Assembly (NCBI GenBank): GCA_038025085.1
Contig: CM076140.1
Span: 30,429,501 to 30,493,500 of the forward strand
Direction: 5' to 3'
Origin: Tetragonia tetragonoides
Lineage: Eukaryota > Streptophyta > Magnoliopsida > Caryophyllales > Aizoaceae
Length of the DNA stretch: 64,000 nucleotides
A program made the position numbers and the translations under genes. Below are positions 21,644 through 34,200 of the stretch, in pieces. Positions within the stretch are counted from its first letter, which is position 1. Each line of letters begins with the position of its first letter. The notes under the pieces are model-generated. The model was not told where the DNA came from. It made no database searches and saw only the letters and a program-made list of their open reading frames with translations.

Positions 21644-22294
21644 TCTAGGTTATGTACGTACAAGATTAGTCCGTACAAATAAGTATTTGTGATTAGTGTT
21701 AATTATAGTGCACCCAGCATGTAATTAGCGTAATTAACAAATGTAATTAGTTGTTATTTGAATTCCCTAAGTAGTTGCTGAGTAAGGCGCGCCTAAGAGC
21801 ACATGTAGTAGGTAAGGATGAAGAACGAGGCTCCTTACAGCTCACCCATGTTTGTCCTTATGCAAGGACAAGCAATAGCTGTCAAGGGGTCCAAAACGGA
21901 AGGAAATGCGCTCCAAATTGTATTGCACGTATTTGGCTCATTTCTGGGCAAAATACCGAAGTTTCAAATTGCTTGGGCACTACTCTTGGATAGCTCACCC
22001 TTTCAAGAGTATTCCTAGGTTATTGGGGCACATTTCTGACCCCTATAAATATGTGAGAATAGCTGATGTAAAAGGCACTTGATTTTGAATGAAAACTACA
22101 CGGCTGCTGCCTTTTTACAAACCTTGCGTTCCTTACAATAATCTTAGGGTTATTTGGTGAGCAAGTAGTAATCTTTATCCATAGCTTGGTGGTTTAATCC
22201 TTTATAGCTTTGGTGGTGAAACTCATTATCCTTTCTTCTCCTAATCTTCTATTTTTGTTTACAAATTGCTAAGGTTGTAATTGCAAACGTATCA
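21511..22294 (+). repeat. 3' long terminal repeat (784 bp)
   Basis: Same length and ends as the 5' LTR (TGATGCG...ACGTATCA). The first 133 bp are the end of the integrase frame. A TATA box lies at 22044-22051, and a perfect 14-bp palindrome ATTAATGCATTAAT at 21551-21564 falls inside the coding tail. The 4% divergence from the 5' copy consists of substitutions only. It is followed immediately by the ACAAG duplication. Confidence 0.97.
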
Positions 22295-22299
22295 ACAAG
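22295..22299. repeat. Target site duplication, right copy (ACAAG)
   Basis: Identical to 16301-16305. The satellite monomer continues as TACAAACAAGCTTC, exactly what follows ACAAG in uninterrupted monomers. Confidence 0.97.
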
Positions 22300-23569
22300 T
22301 ACAAACAAGCTTCAACTCAAGCTTTTGAATGCATTTACGTGTTTTAAAAGCTCGTACGAGTAGGGTGAAAGAGATTTGAGTTCTTTTGTGTTGTATATTA
22401 AGAGAAAGCAACCAAATACTTTGTTTGCATTCATTTGAGTGTGAAACTACACCTAGGATATTTACAAGTAGAAACAAGCTTCAACTCAAGCTTTTGAATG
22501 CATTTACGCGTTTCAAAAGCTCATACGACTAGGGTCAAAGAGATTTGAGTTCGTTTGTGTGGTATACTAAGTGAAAGGATCCAAATACTTTGTTTGCATT
22601 CATTTGAGTGTGAAACTACACCTAGGATGTTTAGAAGTACAAACAAGCTTCAACTCAAGCTTTTGAATGCATTTACGCGCTTTAAAAGCTCGTACGAGTA
22701 GGGTGAAAGAGATTGGAGTTCTTTTGTGTTGTATATTAATAGAAAGCATCCAAATACTTTGTTTGCATTCATTTGAATGTGAAACTACACCTAGGATGTT
22801 TACAAGTACAAACAAGCTTCAACTCAAGCTTTTGAATGCATTTACGCGTTTTAAAAGCTCCTACGAGTAGGGTGAAAGAGAGTTGAGTTCGTTTGTGTTG
22901 TATATTAAGAGAAAGCATCCAAATACTTTGTTTGCATTCATTTGAGTGTGACACTACACCTAGGATGTTTTCAAGTACAAACAAGCTTCAACTCAAGCTT
23001 TTGAATGCATTTACGCGTTTTAAAAGCTCCTACGAGTAGGGTGAAAGAGATTTGAGTTCTTTTGTGTTGTATATTAAGAGAAAGCATCCAAATGTTTTGT
23101 TTGCATTCATTTGAGTATGAAACTACATCAAGAATGTTTTATAGTACAAACAAGCTTCAACTCAAGCTGTTTTAATGCATTTACGAGTTTTAAAAGCTCA
23201 TACGAGTAGGGTGAAAGAGATTTGAGTTCTTTTGTGTTGTATACTAAGAGCAAGCAACCAAATACTTTGTTTGCATTCATTTGAGTGTGAAACTACACCT
23301 AGGATGTTATCAAGTACAAACAACGTTTAACTCAAGCTTTTGAATGCATTTACGCGTTTTAAAAGCTCTTACGAGTAGGGTGAAAGAGATTTGAGTTCTT
23401 TTGTGTCGTATATTAAGAGAAAGAATCCAAATGTTTTGTTTGCATTCATTTGAGTATGAAACTACACCAAGAATGTTTTATAATACAAACACAGCTTCAA
23501 CTCAATCTTTTTTAATGCATTTACGCGTTTTAAAAGCTCATACGAGTAGGGTGAAAGAGATTTGAGTTC

Positions 23570-24920
23570 TTTTCTGTTGTATATTAATAGAAAGCATCCA
23601 AATACTTTGTTTGCATTCATTTGAATGTGAAACTACACCTAGGATGTTTACAAGTACAAACAAGCTTCATTTCAAGCTTTTGAATGCATTTACGCGTTTT
23701 AAAAGCTCATACGACTAGGGTTAAAGAGATTTGAGTTCGTTTGTGTGGTATATTAAGTGAAAGGATCCAAATACTTTGTTTGCATTCATTTGAGTGTGAA
23801 ACTACACCTAGGATGTTTAGAAGTACAAACAAGCTTCAACTCAAGCTTTTGAATGCATTTAGGCGTTTTAAAAGCTCGTACGAGTAGGATGAAAGAGATT
23901 GGAGTTCTTTTGTGTTGTATATTAAGAGAAAGCACCCAAATGATTTGTTTGCATTCATTTGAGTATAAAACTACCCCAAGAATGTTTTATAGTGCAAACA
24001 AACTCCAATTCAAGCTTTTTTAATGCATTTACGCATTTTAAAAGCTCATACGAGTAGGGTGAAAGAGAGTTGAGTTTGTTTGTGTTGTATATTAAGAGAA
24101 AGCATCCAAATACTTTGTTTGCATTCATTTGAGTGTCACACTACACCTAGGATGTTTTCAAGTACAAACAAGCTTCAACTCAAGCTTTTGAATGCATTTA
24201 CGCGTTTTAAAAGCTCCTACGAGTAGGGTGAAAGAGATTTGAGTTCTTTTGTGTTGTATATTAATAGAAAGCATCCAAATACTTTGTTTGCATTCATTTG
24301 AATGTGAAACTACACCTAGGATGTTTACAAGTACAAACAAGCTTCATTTCAAGCTTTTGAATGCATTTACGCGTTTTAAAAGCTCATACGACTAGGGTTA
24401 AAGAGATTTGAGTTCGTTTGTGTGGTATATTAAGTGAAAGGATCCAAATACTTTGTTTGCATTCATTTGAGTGTGAAACTACACCTAGGATGTTTAGAAG
24501 TACAAACAAGCTTCAACTCAAGCTTTTGAATGCATTTAGGCGTTTTAAAAGCTCGTACGAGTAGGATGAAAGAGATTGGAGTTCTTTTGTGTTGTATATT
24601 AAGAGAAAGCACCCAAATGATTTGTTTGCATTCATTTGAGTATAAAACTACCCCAAGAATGTTTTATAGTGCAAACAAACTCCAATTCAAGCTTTTTTAA
24701 TGCATTTACGCGTTTTAAAAGCTCATACGAGTAGGGTGAAAGAGAGTTGAGTTTGTTTGTGTTGTATATTAAGAGAAAGCATCCAAATACTTTGTTTGCA
24801 TTCATTTGAGTGTGACACTACACCTAGGATGTTTTCAAGTACAAACAAGCTTCAACTCAAGCTTTTGAATGCATTTACGCGTTTTAAAAGCTCTTACGAG
24901 TGGGGTGAAAGAGATTTGAG
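23570..24920 (+). repeat. 677-bp four-monomer higher-order repeat, two copies
   Basis: Landmarks recur 677 bp apart. The private variant AAGCTTCATTTCAAGC follows AGGATG at 23641 and 24318. CTCATACGACTAGGGTTAAAG, the GTGAAAGGATCC variant, AAACAAACTCCAATTCAAGC and GAAAGAGAGTTGAGTTTG are also shared. The second copy fades after about 24890. Confidence 0.85.
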
Positions 24921-25309
24921 TTCTTATGTGTTGTATATTAAGAGAAAGCATCCAAATACTTTGTTTGCATTGATTTGAGTGTGAAACTACACCTACGATG
25001 TTTTCAAGTACAAACAAGCTTCAACTAAAGCTTTTGAATGCATTTACTCGTTTTAAAAGCTGTTACGAGTAGGGTGAAAGAGATTTGAGTTCTTTTGTGT
25101 TGTATATTAAGAGAAAGCATCCAAATGTTTTGTTTGCATTCATTTGAGTATGAAACTACACCAAGAATGTTTTATAGTACAAACAAGCTTCAACTCAAGC
25201 TGTTTTAATGCATTTACGAGTTTTAAAAGCTTATACGAGTAGGGTGAATGAGATTTGAGTTCTTTTGTGTTGTGTATTAAGAGAAAGCATCCAAATATTT
25301 TGTTTGCAT

Positions 25310-25745
25310 TCATTTGAGTGTGAAACTACACCTAGGATGTTTTGAAGTACAAACAAGCTTCAAGTGAAGATTTTGAATGCATTTACGCGTTTTAAAAGCT
25401 CTTACGAGTAGGGTGAAAGAGATTTGAGATGTTATGTGTTGTATATTAAGAGAAAGCATCCAAATACTCTGTTTGCATTCATTTGAGTGTGAAACTACAC
25501 CTAGGGTGTTTTCAAGTACAAACAAGCTTCAACTCAAGCTTTTAAATGCATTTACGCGTTTTAAAAGCTCTTACGAGTGGGGTGAAAGAGATTTGAGTTC
25601 TTATGTGTTGTATATTAAGAGAAAGCATCCAAATACTTTGTTTGCATTGATTTGAGTGTGAAACTACACCTACGATGTTTTCAAGTACAAACAAGCTTCA
25701 ACTAAAGCTTTTGAATGCATTTACTCGTTTTAAAAGCTGTTACGA
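25310..25745 (+). repeat. Satellite segment repeated at 28354-28745
   Basis: The two stretches match at a 3,044-bp offset (18 monomers). Shared rare wording is TTTGAAGTACAAAC...CAAGTGAAGATTTTG and GAGATTTGAGATGTTATGTG, followed by CTAGGGTGTTTTC. 26956-27180 is a more distant relative of the same segment. Confidence 0.85.
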
Positions 25746-28700
25746 GTAGGGTGAAAGAGATTTGAGTTCTTTTGTGTTGTATATTAAGAGAAAGCATCCA
25801 AATGTTTTGTTTGCATTCATTTGAGTATGAAACTAAACCAAGAATGTTTTATAGTCTAAATAAGATTCAACTCAAGCTGTTTTAATGCATTTACGCGTTT
25901 TAAAACCTCATACGAGTAGGGTGAATGAGATTTAGGTTCTTTTGTGATGTATATTAAGAGAAAGCATCCAAATACTTTTTTTGCATTCATTTGAGTGTGA
26001 AACTACACCTAGGATGCTTTCAAGTACAAACAAGCTTCAACTAAAGCTTTTGAATGCATTTACGCGTTTTAAAAGCTCTTACGAGTAGGGTGAAAGAGAT
26101 TTGAGTTCTTTTGTATTGTATATTAAGAGAAAGCATCCAAATACTTTATTTGCATTCATTTGAGTGTGAAACTAAACCTAGGATGTTTAGAAGTACAAAC
26201 AAGCTTCAACTCTAGCTTTTGAATGCATTTACGCATTTCAAAAGCTTATACGTGTAGGGTGAAAGAGATTTGAATTCGTTTGTGTGGTCTATTAAGAGAA
26301 AGCATCCAAATACCTAGTTTGCATTCATTTGATTGTGAAACTACATCTAGGATGGTTCGAAGTACAAACAAGCTTCAACTCTAGCTTTTTAATGCATTTA
26401 TGCGTTTTAAAAGCTCATACGAGTAGGGTGAAAGAGATTTGAGTTCTTTTGTGTTGTATATTAAGAGAAAGCATCCAAATACTTTGTTTTCATTCATTTG
26501 AGTGTGAAACTACACCTAGGATGTTTTCAAGTACAAACAAGCTTCAACTCAAGCTTTTAAATGCATTTACGCGTTTTAATAGCTCTTACGAGTAGGGTGA
26601 AAGAGATTTGAGTTCTTTTGTGTTGTATATTAAGAGAAAGCATCCAAATACTTTGTTTGCATTCATTTGAGTGTGAAACTACACGTAGGATGTTTACAAG
26701 TACAAACAAGCTTCAACTCAAGCTTTTGAATGCATTTACGCGTTTTAAAAGCTCGTACGAGTAGGGTGAAAGAGATTTGAGTTCTTTTGTGTTTTATGTT
26801 AAGAGAAAGCATCCAAATACTTTGTTTGCGTTCATTTGAGTGTGAAACTACACCTAGGATGTTTTCAAGTACAAACAAGCTTCAACTCAACCTTATGAAT
26901 GCATTTACGGGTTTTAAAAGCTCTTACGAGTAGGGTGAAAGAAATTTGAGTTCTTTTGTGTTCTATATTAAGAGAAAGCATCCAAATACTTTGTTTGTAT
27001 TCATTTGAGTGTGAAACTACACCTAGGGTGTTTTCAAGTACAAACAAGCTTCAACTCAAGCTTTTAAATAAATTTACGCGTTTTAAAAGTTCTTACGAGT
27101 GGGGTAAAAGAGATTTGAGTTCTTATGTGTTGTATATTAAGAGAAAGCATCCAAATACTTTGTTTGCATTGATTTGAGTGTGAAACTACACCTGGGATGT
27201 TTACAAGTACAAACAAGCTTCAACTCACGCTTTTGAATACATTTACGCGTTTTAAAAGCTCGTACGAGTAGGGTGAAAGAGATTGGAGTTCTTTTGTGTT
27301 GTATATTAAGAGAAAGAACCCAAATGATTTGTTTGCATTCATTTGAGTATAAAACTACCCCAAGAATGTTTTCAAGTACAAACAAGCTTCAACTCAAGCT
27401 TTTAAATGCATTTACGCGTTTTAAAAGCTCTTACGAGTAGGGTGAAAGAGATTTGAGTTCTTTTGTGTTGTATATTAAGAGAAAGCATCCAAATACTTTG
27501 TTTGCATTCATTTGAGTGTGAAACTACACCTGGGATGTTTACAAGTACAAACAAGCTTCAACTCACGCTTTTGAATGCATTTACGCGTTTTAAAAACTCG
27601 TACGAGTAGGGTGAAAGAGATTGGAGTTCTTTTGTATTGTATATTAAGAGAAAGCATCCAAATACTTTATTTGCATTCATTTGAGTGTGAAACTACACCT
27701 AGGATGTTTAGAAGTACAGACAAGCTTCAACTCTAGCTTTTGAATGCATTTACGCGTTTCAAAAGCTTATACGAGTAGGGTGAAAGAGGTTTGAATTCGT
27801 TCGTGTGGTCTATTAAGAGAAAGCATCCAAATACCTAGTTTGCATTCATTTGATTGTGAAACAACACCTAGGATGTTTAGAAGTAAAAACAAGCATCAAC
27901 TCTAGCTTTTGAATGCATTTACGCGTTTTAAAAGCTCATACTGGTAGGGTGAAAGAGATTTGAGTTCTTTTGTGTTGTATATTAAGAGAAAGCATCCAAA
28001 TACTTTGTTTGCATTCATTTGAGTGTGAAACTGCACTTAGGATGTTTACAAGTACAAACAAGCTTCAACTCAAGCTTTTGAATGCATTTACGCGTTTTAA
28101 AAGCTCGTACGAGTAGGGTGAAAGAGATTTGAGTTCTTTTGGGTTGTATATTAAGAGAAAGTATCCAAATACTTTGTTTGCATTCATTTGAATATGAAAC
28201 TAAACCAAGAATGTTTTATAGTCCAAACAAGCTTCAACTCAAGTTGTTTTAATGCATTTACGCGTTTTAAACGCTCATACGAGTAGGGTGAATGAGATTT
28301 GAGTTCTTTTGTGTTGTGTATTAAGAGAAAGCATCCAAATATTTTGTTTGCATTCATTTGAGTGTGAAACTACACCTAGGATGTTTTGAAGTACAAACAA
28401 GCTTCAAGTGAAGATTTTGAATGCATTTACGAGTTTTAAAAGCTCTTACGAGTAGGGTGAAAGAGATTTGAGATGTTATGTGTTGTATATTAAGAGAAAG
28501 CATCCAAATACTCTGTTTGCATTCATTTGAGTGTGAAACTACACCTAGGGTGTTTTCAAGTACAAACAAGCTTCAACTCAAGCTTTTAAATGCATTTACG
28601 CGTTTTAAAAGCTCTTACGAGTGGGGTGAAAGAGATTTGAGTTCATATGTGTTGTATATTAAGAGAAAGCATCCAAATACTTTGTTTGCATTGATTTGAG

Positions 28701-28749
28701 TGTGAAACTACACCTACGATGTTTTCAAGTACAAACAAGCTTCAACTCA

Positions 28750-30590
28750 AGCTTTTGAATGCATTTACGTGTTTTAAAAGCTCGAACGAGTAGGGTGAAA
28801 GAGATTTCAGTTCTTTTGTGTTGTATATTAAGAGAAAGCATACAAATACTTTGTTTGCATTCATTTGAGTGTGAAACTACGCCTAGGATGTTTACAAGTA
28901 CAAAAAGGCATCAACTAAAGCTTATGAATGCATTTACACGTTTTAAAAGCACGTACGAGTATGGTGAAAGAGATTTGAGTTCTTTTGTGTTGTATATTAA
29001 GAGAAAGCATACAAATAGTTTGCTTGCCTTCATTTGAGTGTGAAACTACACCTGGGATGTTTACAAGTACAAACAAGCTTCAACTCACGCTTTTGAATGC
29101 ATTTACGCGTTTTAAAAGCTCGTACGAGTAGGGTGAAAGAGATTGGAGTTCTTTTTTGTTGTATATTAAGAGAAAGTACCCTAATGATTTGTTTGCATTC
29201 GTTTGAGTATAAAACTACCCCAAGAATGTTTTATAGTACAAACAAGCTCCAACTCAAGCTCTTTTAATGCATTTACGCGTTTTAAAAGCTCATACGAGTA
29301 GGGTGAAAGAGATTTGAGTTCGTTTGTGTTGCATATTAAGAGAAAGCATCCAAATACTTTGTTTGCATTCATTTGAGTGTGAAACTACACCTAGGTTATT
29401 TTCAAGTACAAACAAGCTTCAACTCATTCTTTTGAATGCATTTACGCGTTTTAAAAGCTCTTACGAGTAGGGTGAAAGAGATTTGAGTTCTTTTGTGTTA
29501 TGTATTAAGAGAAAGCATCCAAGTACTTTGTTTGTCTTCATTTGAGTATGAAACTACACCTAGGGTGTTTTCAAGTACAAACAAGCTTCAACTCAAGCTT
29601 TTGAATGCATTTACGCGTTATAAAAGCTCGTACGAGTAGGGTGAAAGAGATTTGAGTTCTTTTGTGTTGTATATTAAGAGAAAGCACCACAATGTGTTGT
29701 TTGCATTCATTTGAGTATGAAACTACACCGAAAATGTTTTATAGTACAAACAAGCTTCAACTCAAGCTTTTTTAATGCATTTATGCGTTTTAAAAGCTCA
29801 TACGAGTAGGGTGAAAGAGATTTGAGTTCGTTTGTGTTGTATATTAAGCGAAAGCATCCAAATACTTTGTTTGTATTCATTAGAGTGTGAAACTACACCT
29901 AGGATGTTTAGAAGTATAAACAAGCTTCAACTCAAGCTTTTGAATGCAGTTACGCGTTTTAACAGCTCTTACGACTAGGGTGATAGAGATTGAGTTCTTT
30001 TTGTATTGTATATTCAGAGAATGCACCCAAATGTTTTGTTTGCATTCATTTGAGTATGAAACTACACCAAGAATGTTTGAAAGTACAAACAAGCTTCAAC
30101 TCAAGCTTTTGAATCCATTTACGCGTTTTAAAAGCTCATACGAGTAGGGTGAAATAGATTTGAGTTCTTTTGTGTTGTATAGTAAGAGAAAGCATTCGAA
30201 TACTTTGTTTGCATTCATTTCAGTGTGAAACTACACCTAGGATGTTTAAAAGTACAAACAAGCTTCAACTCAAGCTTTTGAATGCATTTACGCGTTTTAA
30301 TAGCTCGTACGAGTAGGGTGAAAGAGATTTGAGTTCTTTTGTGTTGTATATTAAGAGAAAGCATCCAAATACTTTGTTAGCATTCATTTAAGTGTGAAAC
30401 TACACCTAGGTTTTTTACAAATACAAACAAGCTTCAACTCAAGCTTTTGGATGCATTTACGCGTTTTAAAAGCTCTTACGAGTAGGATGAAAGAGATTGG
30501 AGTTCTTTTGTGTTGTATATTAAGGGAAAGCACCCAAACGTTTTGTTTTCATTCATTTAAGAATGAAACTACACCAAGAATGTTTTTAAG
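28750..30590 (+). repeat. Satellite segment A, copy 1 (3,850-bp offset family)
   Basis: Matches 32600-34490 at an offset of about 3,850 bp and, through it, 51570-53500. Private markers: GAGTTCTTTTTTGTTG with AAAGTACCCTAATG (29151/33002), ATTCAGAGAATGCACCC with a TTTTTGTATTG upstream (30000/33850), CAGTGTGAAACTAC after CATTCATTT, and CTAGGTTTTTTACAAATAC (30407/34307). Confidence 0.85.
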
Positions 30591-31275
30591 TACAAACAAG
30601 CTTAAACTCAAGCTTTTGAATGCATTTACGCGTTTTAAAAGCTCTTACCAGTGGGGTGAAAGAGATTTGAGTTCTTATGTGTTGTAGATTAAGAGAAAAC
30701 ATCCAAATACTTTGTTTGTATTGATTTGAGTGTGAAACTACACCTAGGATGTTTTCAAGTACAAACAAGCTTCAACTCAAGCTTTTGAATGTATTTACGC
30801 GTTTTAAAAGCTCGTACGAGTAGGGTGAAAGAGATTTCAGTTCTTTTGTGTTGTATATTAAGAGAAAGCATACAAATACTTTGTTTGCATTCATTTGAGT
30901 GTGAAACTACACCTAGGATGTTTACAAGTACAAACAAGCTTAAACTCAAGCTTTTGAATGCATTTACGCGTTTTAAAAGCTCTTACCAGTGGGGTGAAAG
31001 AGATTTGAGTTCTTATGTGTTGTAGATTAAGAGAAAACATCCAAATACTTTGTTTGTAATGATTTGAGTGTGAAACTACACCTAGGATATTTTCAAGTAC
31101 AAACAAGCTTCAACTCAAGCTTTTGAATGTATCTACGCGTTTTAAAAGCTCGTACGAGTAGGGTGAAAGAGATTTCAGTTCTTTTGGGTTGTATATTAAG
31201 AGAAAGCATACAAATACTTTGTTTGCATTCATTTGAGTGTGAAACTACACCTAGGATATTTACAAGTACAAACAA
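30590..31275 (+). repeat. 338-bp dimeric repeat, right block
   Basis: Two copies of a two-monomer unit 338 bp apart. Shared markers are CTCTTACCAGTGGGG, GTTGTAGATTAAGAGAAAAC and AGCTTAAACTCAAGC. The first copy begins inside the segment shared with 45690-45880 and 49510-49700. Confidence 0.85.
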
Positions 31276-34200
31276 GCATCAACTCAAGCTTTTGAATGCA
31301 TTTACACGTTTTAAAAGCTCTTACGAGTAGGGTGAAAGAGATTTGAGTTCTTTTGTGTTGTATATTAAGAGAAAGCTTCCAAATACTTTGTTTGCATTCA
31401 TTTGAGTGTCAAACTACACCAAGAATGTTTTATAGCACAAACAAGCTTCAACTCAAGCTGTTTTAATGCATTTACGCGTTTTAAATGCTCATACGAGTAG
31501 GGTGAAAGAGATTTAAGTTCTTTTGTGTTGTATATCAAGAGAAAGCATCCAAATACTTTGTTTGCATTTATTTCATTGTGAAACTACACCTAGGATGTTT
31601 ACAAGTACAAACAAGCTTCAACTCAAGCTGTTTTAATGCATTTACGCGTTTTAAATGCTCATACGAGTAGGGTGAAAGAGATTTAAGTTGTTTTGTGTTG
31701 TATAATAAGAGAGAGTATCCAAATACTTTGCTTGCATTCATTTGAGTGTGAAACTACACCTAGGCTTTTTAGAAGTACAAACAAGCTTCAACTCTAGCTT
31801 TTGAATGCATTTACGCGTTTCAAAAGCTCATACGAGTAGGGTGAAAGAGATTTGAATTCGTTTGTGTGGTCTATTAAGAGAAAGCATCCAAATACTTTGT
31901 TTGCATTCATTTGAGTGTGAAACTACACCTAGGATATTTACAAGTACAATTATGCTTCAACTCAAGCTTTTGAATGCATTTACGCATTTTAAAAGCTCGT
32001 ACGACTAGGGTGAAAGAGATTTGACTTCGTTTGTGTGGTATATTAAGTGAAACTACACCTAGGATGTTCAGAAGTACAAACAAGCTTCAACTCAAGCTTT
32101 TGAATGCATTTACGCGTTTTAAAAGCTCGTACGATTAGGGTGAAAGAGATTTGAGTTCTTTTGTGTTGTATATTAAGAGAAAGCATCCAAATACTTTGTT
32201 TGCATTCATTTGAGTGTGAAACTACACCTAGGATGTTTTCAAGTACAAACAAGCTTCAACTCAAGCTTTTGAATGCATTTACGCGTTTTAAAAGCTCTTA
32301 CCTGTAGGGTGAAAGAGATTTGAGTTATTTTGTGTTGTATATTAAGAGAAAGCATCCAAATACTTTGTTTGCATTCATTTGAGTGTGAAACTAAACCTGG
32401 GATGTTTACAAGTACAAACAAGCTTGAACTCAAGCTTTTGAATGCATTTACGCGTTTTAAACGCTCGTACGAGTAGGGTGAATGAGATTTGAGTTCTTTT
32501 GTGTTGTATATTAAGAGAAAGCATCCAAATACTTTGTTTGAATTCCTTTGAGTGTGAAACTACACCTAGGATGTTTACAAGTACAAACAAGCTTCAACTT
32601 AAGCTTTTGAATGCATTTACGTGTTTTAAAAGCTCGAACGAGTAGGGTGAAAGAGATTCAGTTCTTTTGTGTTGTATATTAAGAGAAAGCATACAAATAC
32701 TTTGTTTGCATTCGTTTGAGTGTGAAACTACGCCTAGGATGTTTACAAGTACAAACAGGCATCAACTCAAGGTTTTGAATGCATTTACACGTTTTAAAAG
32801 CTCGTACGAGTATGGTGAAAGAGATTTGAGTTCTTTTGTGTTGTATAGTAAGAGAAAGCATACAAATACTTTGTTTGCCTTCATTTGAGTGTGAAACTAC
32901 ACCTGGGATGTTTACAAGTACAAACAAGCTTCAACTCACGCTTTTGAATGCATTTACGCGTTTTAAAAGCTCGTACGAGTAGGGTGAAAGAGATTGGAGT
33001 TCTTTTTTGTTGTATATTAAGAGAAAGTACCCTAATGATTTGCTTGCATTCGTTTGAGTATAAAACTACCCCAAGAATGTTTTATAGTACAAACAAGCTC
33101 CAACTCAAGCTTTTTTAATGCATTGCGCGTTTTAAAAGCTCATACGAGTAGGGTGAAAGAGATTTGAGTTCGTTTGTGTTGCATATTAAGAGAAAGCATC
33201 CAAATACTTTGTTTGCATTCATTTGAGTGTGAAAGTACACCTAGGATATTTTCAAGTACAAACAAGCTTCAACTCAAGCTTTTGAATGCATTTACGCGTT
33301 TTAAAAGCTCTTACGAGTAGGGTGAAAGAGATTTGAGTTCTTTTGTGTTATGTATTAAGAGAAAGCATCCAAATACTTTGTTTGTCTTCATTTGAGTATG
33401 AAACTACACCTAGGGTGTTTTCAAGTACAAACAAGCTTCAACTCAAGCTTTTGAATGCATTTACGCGTTTTAAAAGCTCGTACGATTAGGGTGAAAGAGA
33501 TTTGAGTTCTTTTGTGTTGTATATTACGAGAAAGCACCCCAATGTGTTGTTTGCATTCATTTGAGTATGAAACTACACCGAAAATGTTTTATAGTACAAA
33601 CTAGCTTCAACTGAAGCTTTTTTAATGCATTTATGCGTTTTAAAAGCTCACACGAGTAGGGTGAAAGAGATTTAAGTTCGTTTGTGTTGTATATTAAGCG
33701 AAAGCATCCAAATACTTTGTTTGTATTCATTAGAGTGTGAAACTACACCTAGGATGTTTAGAAGTACAAACAAGCTTCAACTCAAGCTTTTGAATGCATT
33801 TACGCGTTTTAACAGCTCTTACGACTAGGGTGATAGAGATTGAGTTCTTTTTGTATTCTATATTCAGAGAATGCACCCAAATGTTTTGTTTGCATTCATT
33901 TGAGTATGAAACTACACCAAGAATGTTGTATAGTACAAACAAGCTTCATTTGAGTGTGAAACAACACCAGGGATGTTTACAAGTACAAACAAGCTTCAAC
34001 TCAAGCTTTTGAATCCATTTACGCGTTTTAAAAGCTCATACGAGTAGGGTGAAATAGATTTGAGTTCTTTTGTGTTTCATAGTAAGAGAAAGCATTCGAA
34101 TACTTTGTTTGCATTCATTTCAGTGTGAAACTACACCTAGGATGTTTAAAAGTACAAACAAGCTTCAACTCAAGCTTTTGAATGCATTTACGCGTTTTAA

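Larger units (their letters stand above)
16306..22294 (+). mobile_element. Ty3/gypsy LTR retrotransposon, CRM (centromeric) type, defective
   Basis: Full-length 5,989-bp element: LTR, primer site, gag, protease, reverse transcriptase, RNase H, integrase, polypurine tract, LTR. The RT-RNaseH-INT order defines Ty3/gypsy. Assignment to the CRM clade rests on four points: Gag with one CCHC knuckle; the initiator-Met primer site; absence of a recognisable chromodomain; and an integrase C terminus that runs through the polypurine tract into the 3' LTR, which is known for CR-motif centromeric elements. Insertion into a satellite array agrees. The coding region has three in-frame stops and a frameshift, so it cannot make a full polyprotein, although its LTRs and RNA signals could still serve in trans. 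It is inserted in the same direction as I report the satellite. I see no second copy or solo LTR in the window. Confidence 0.95.
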
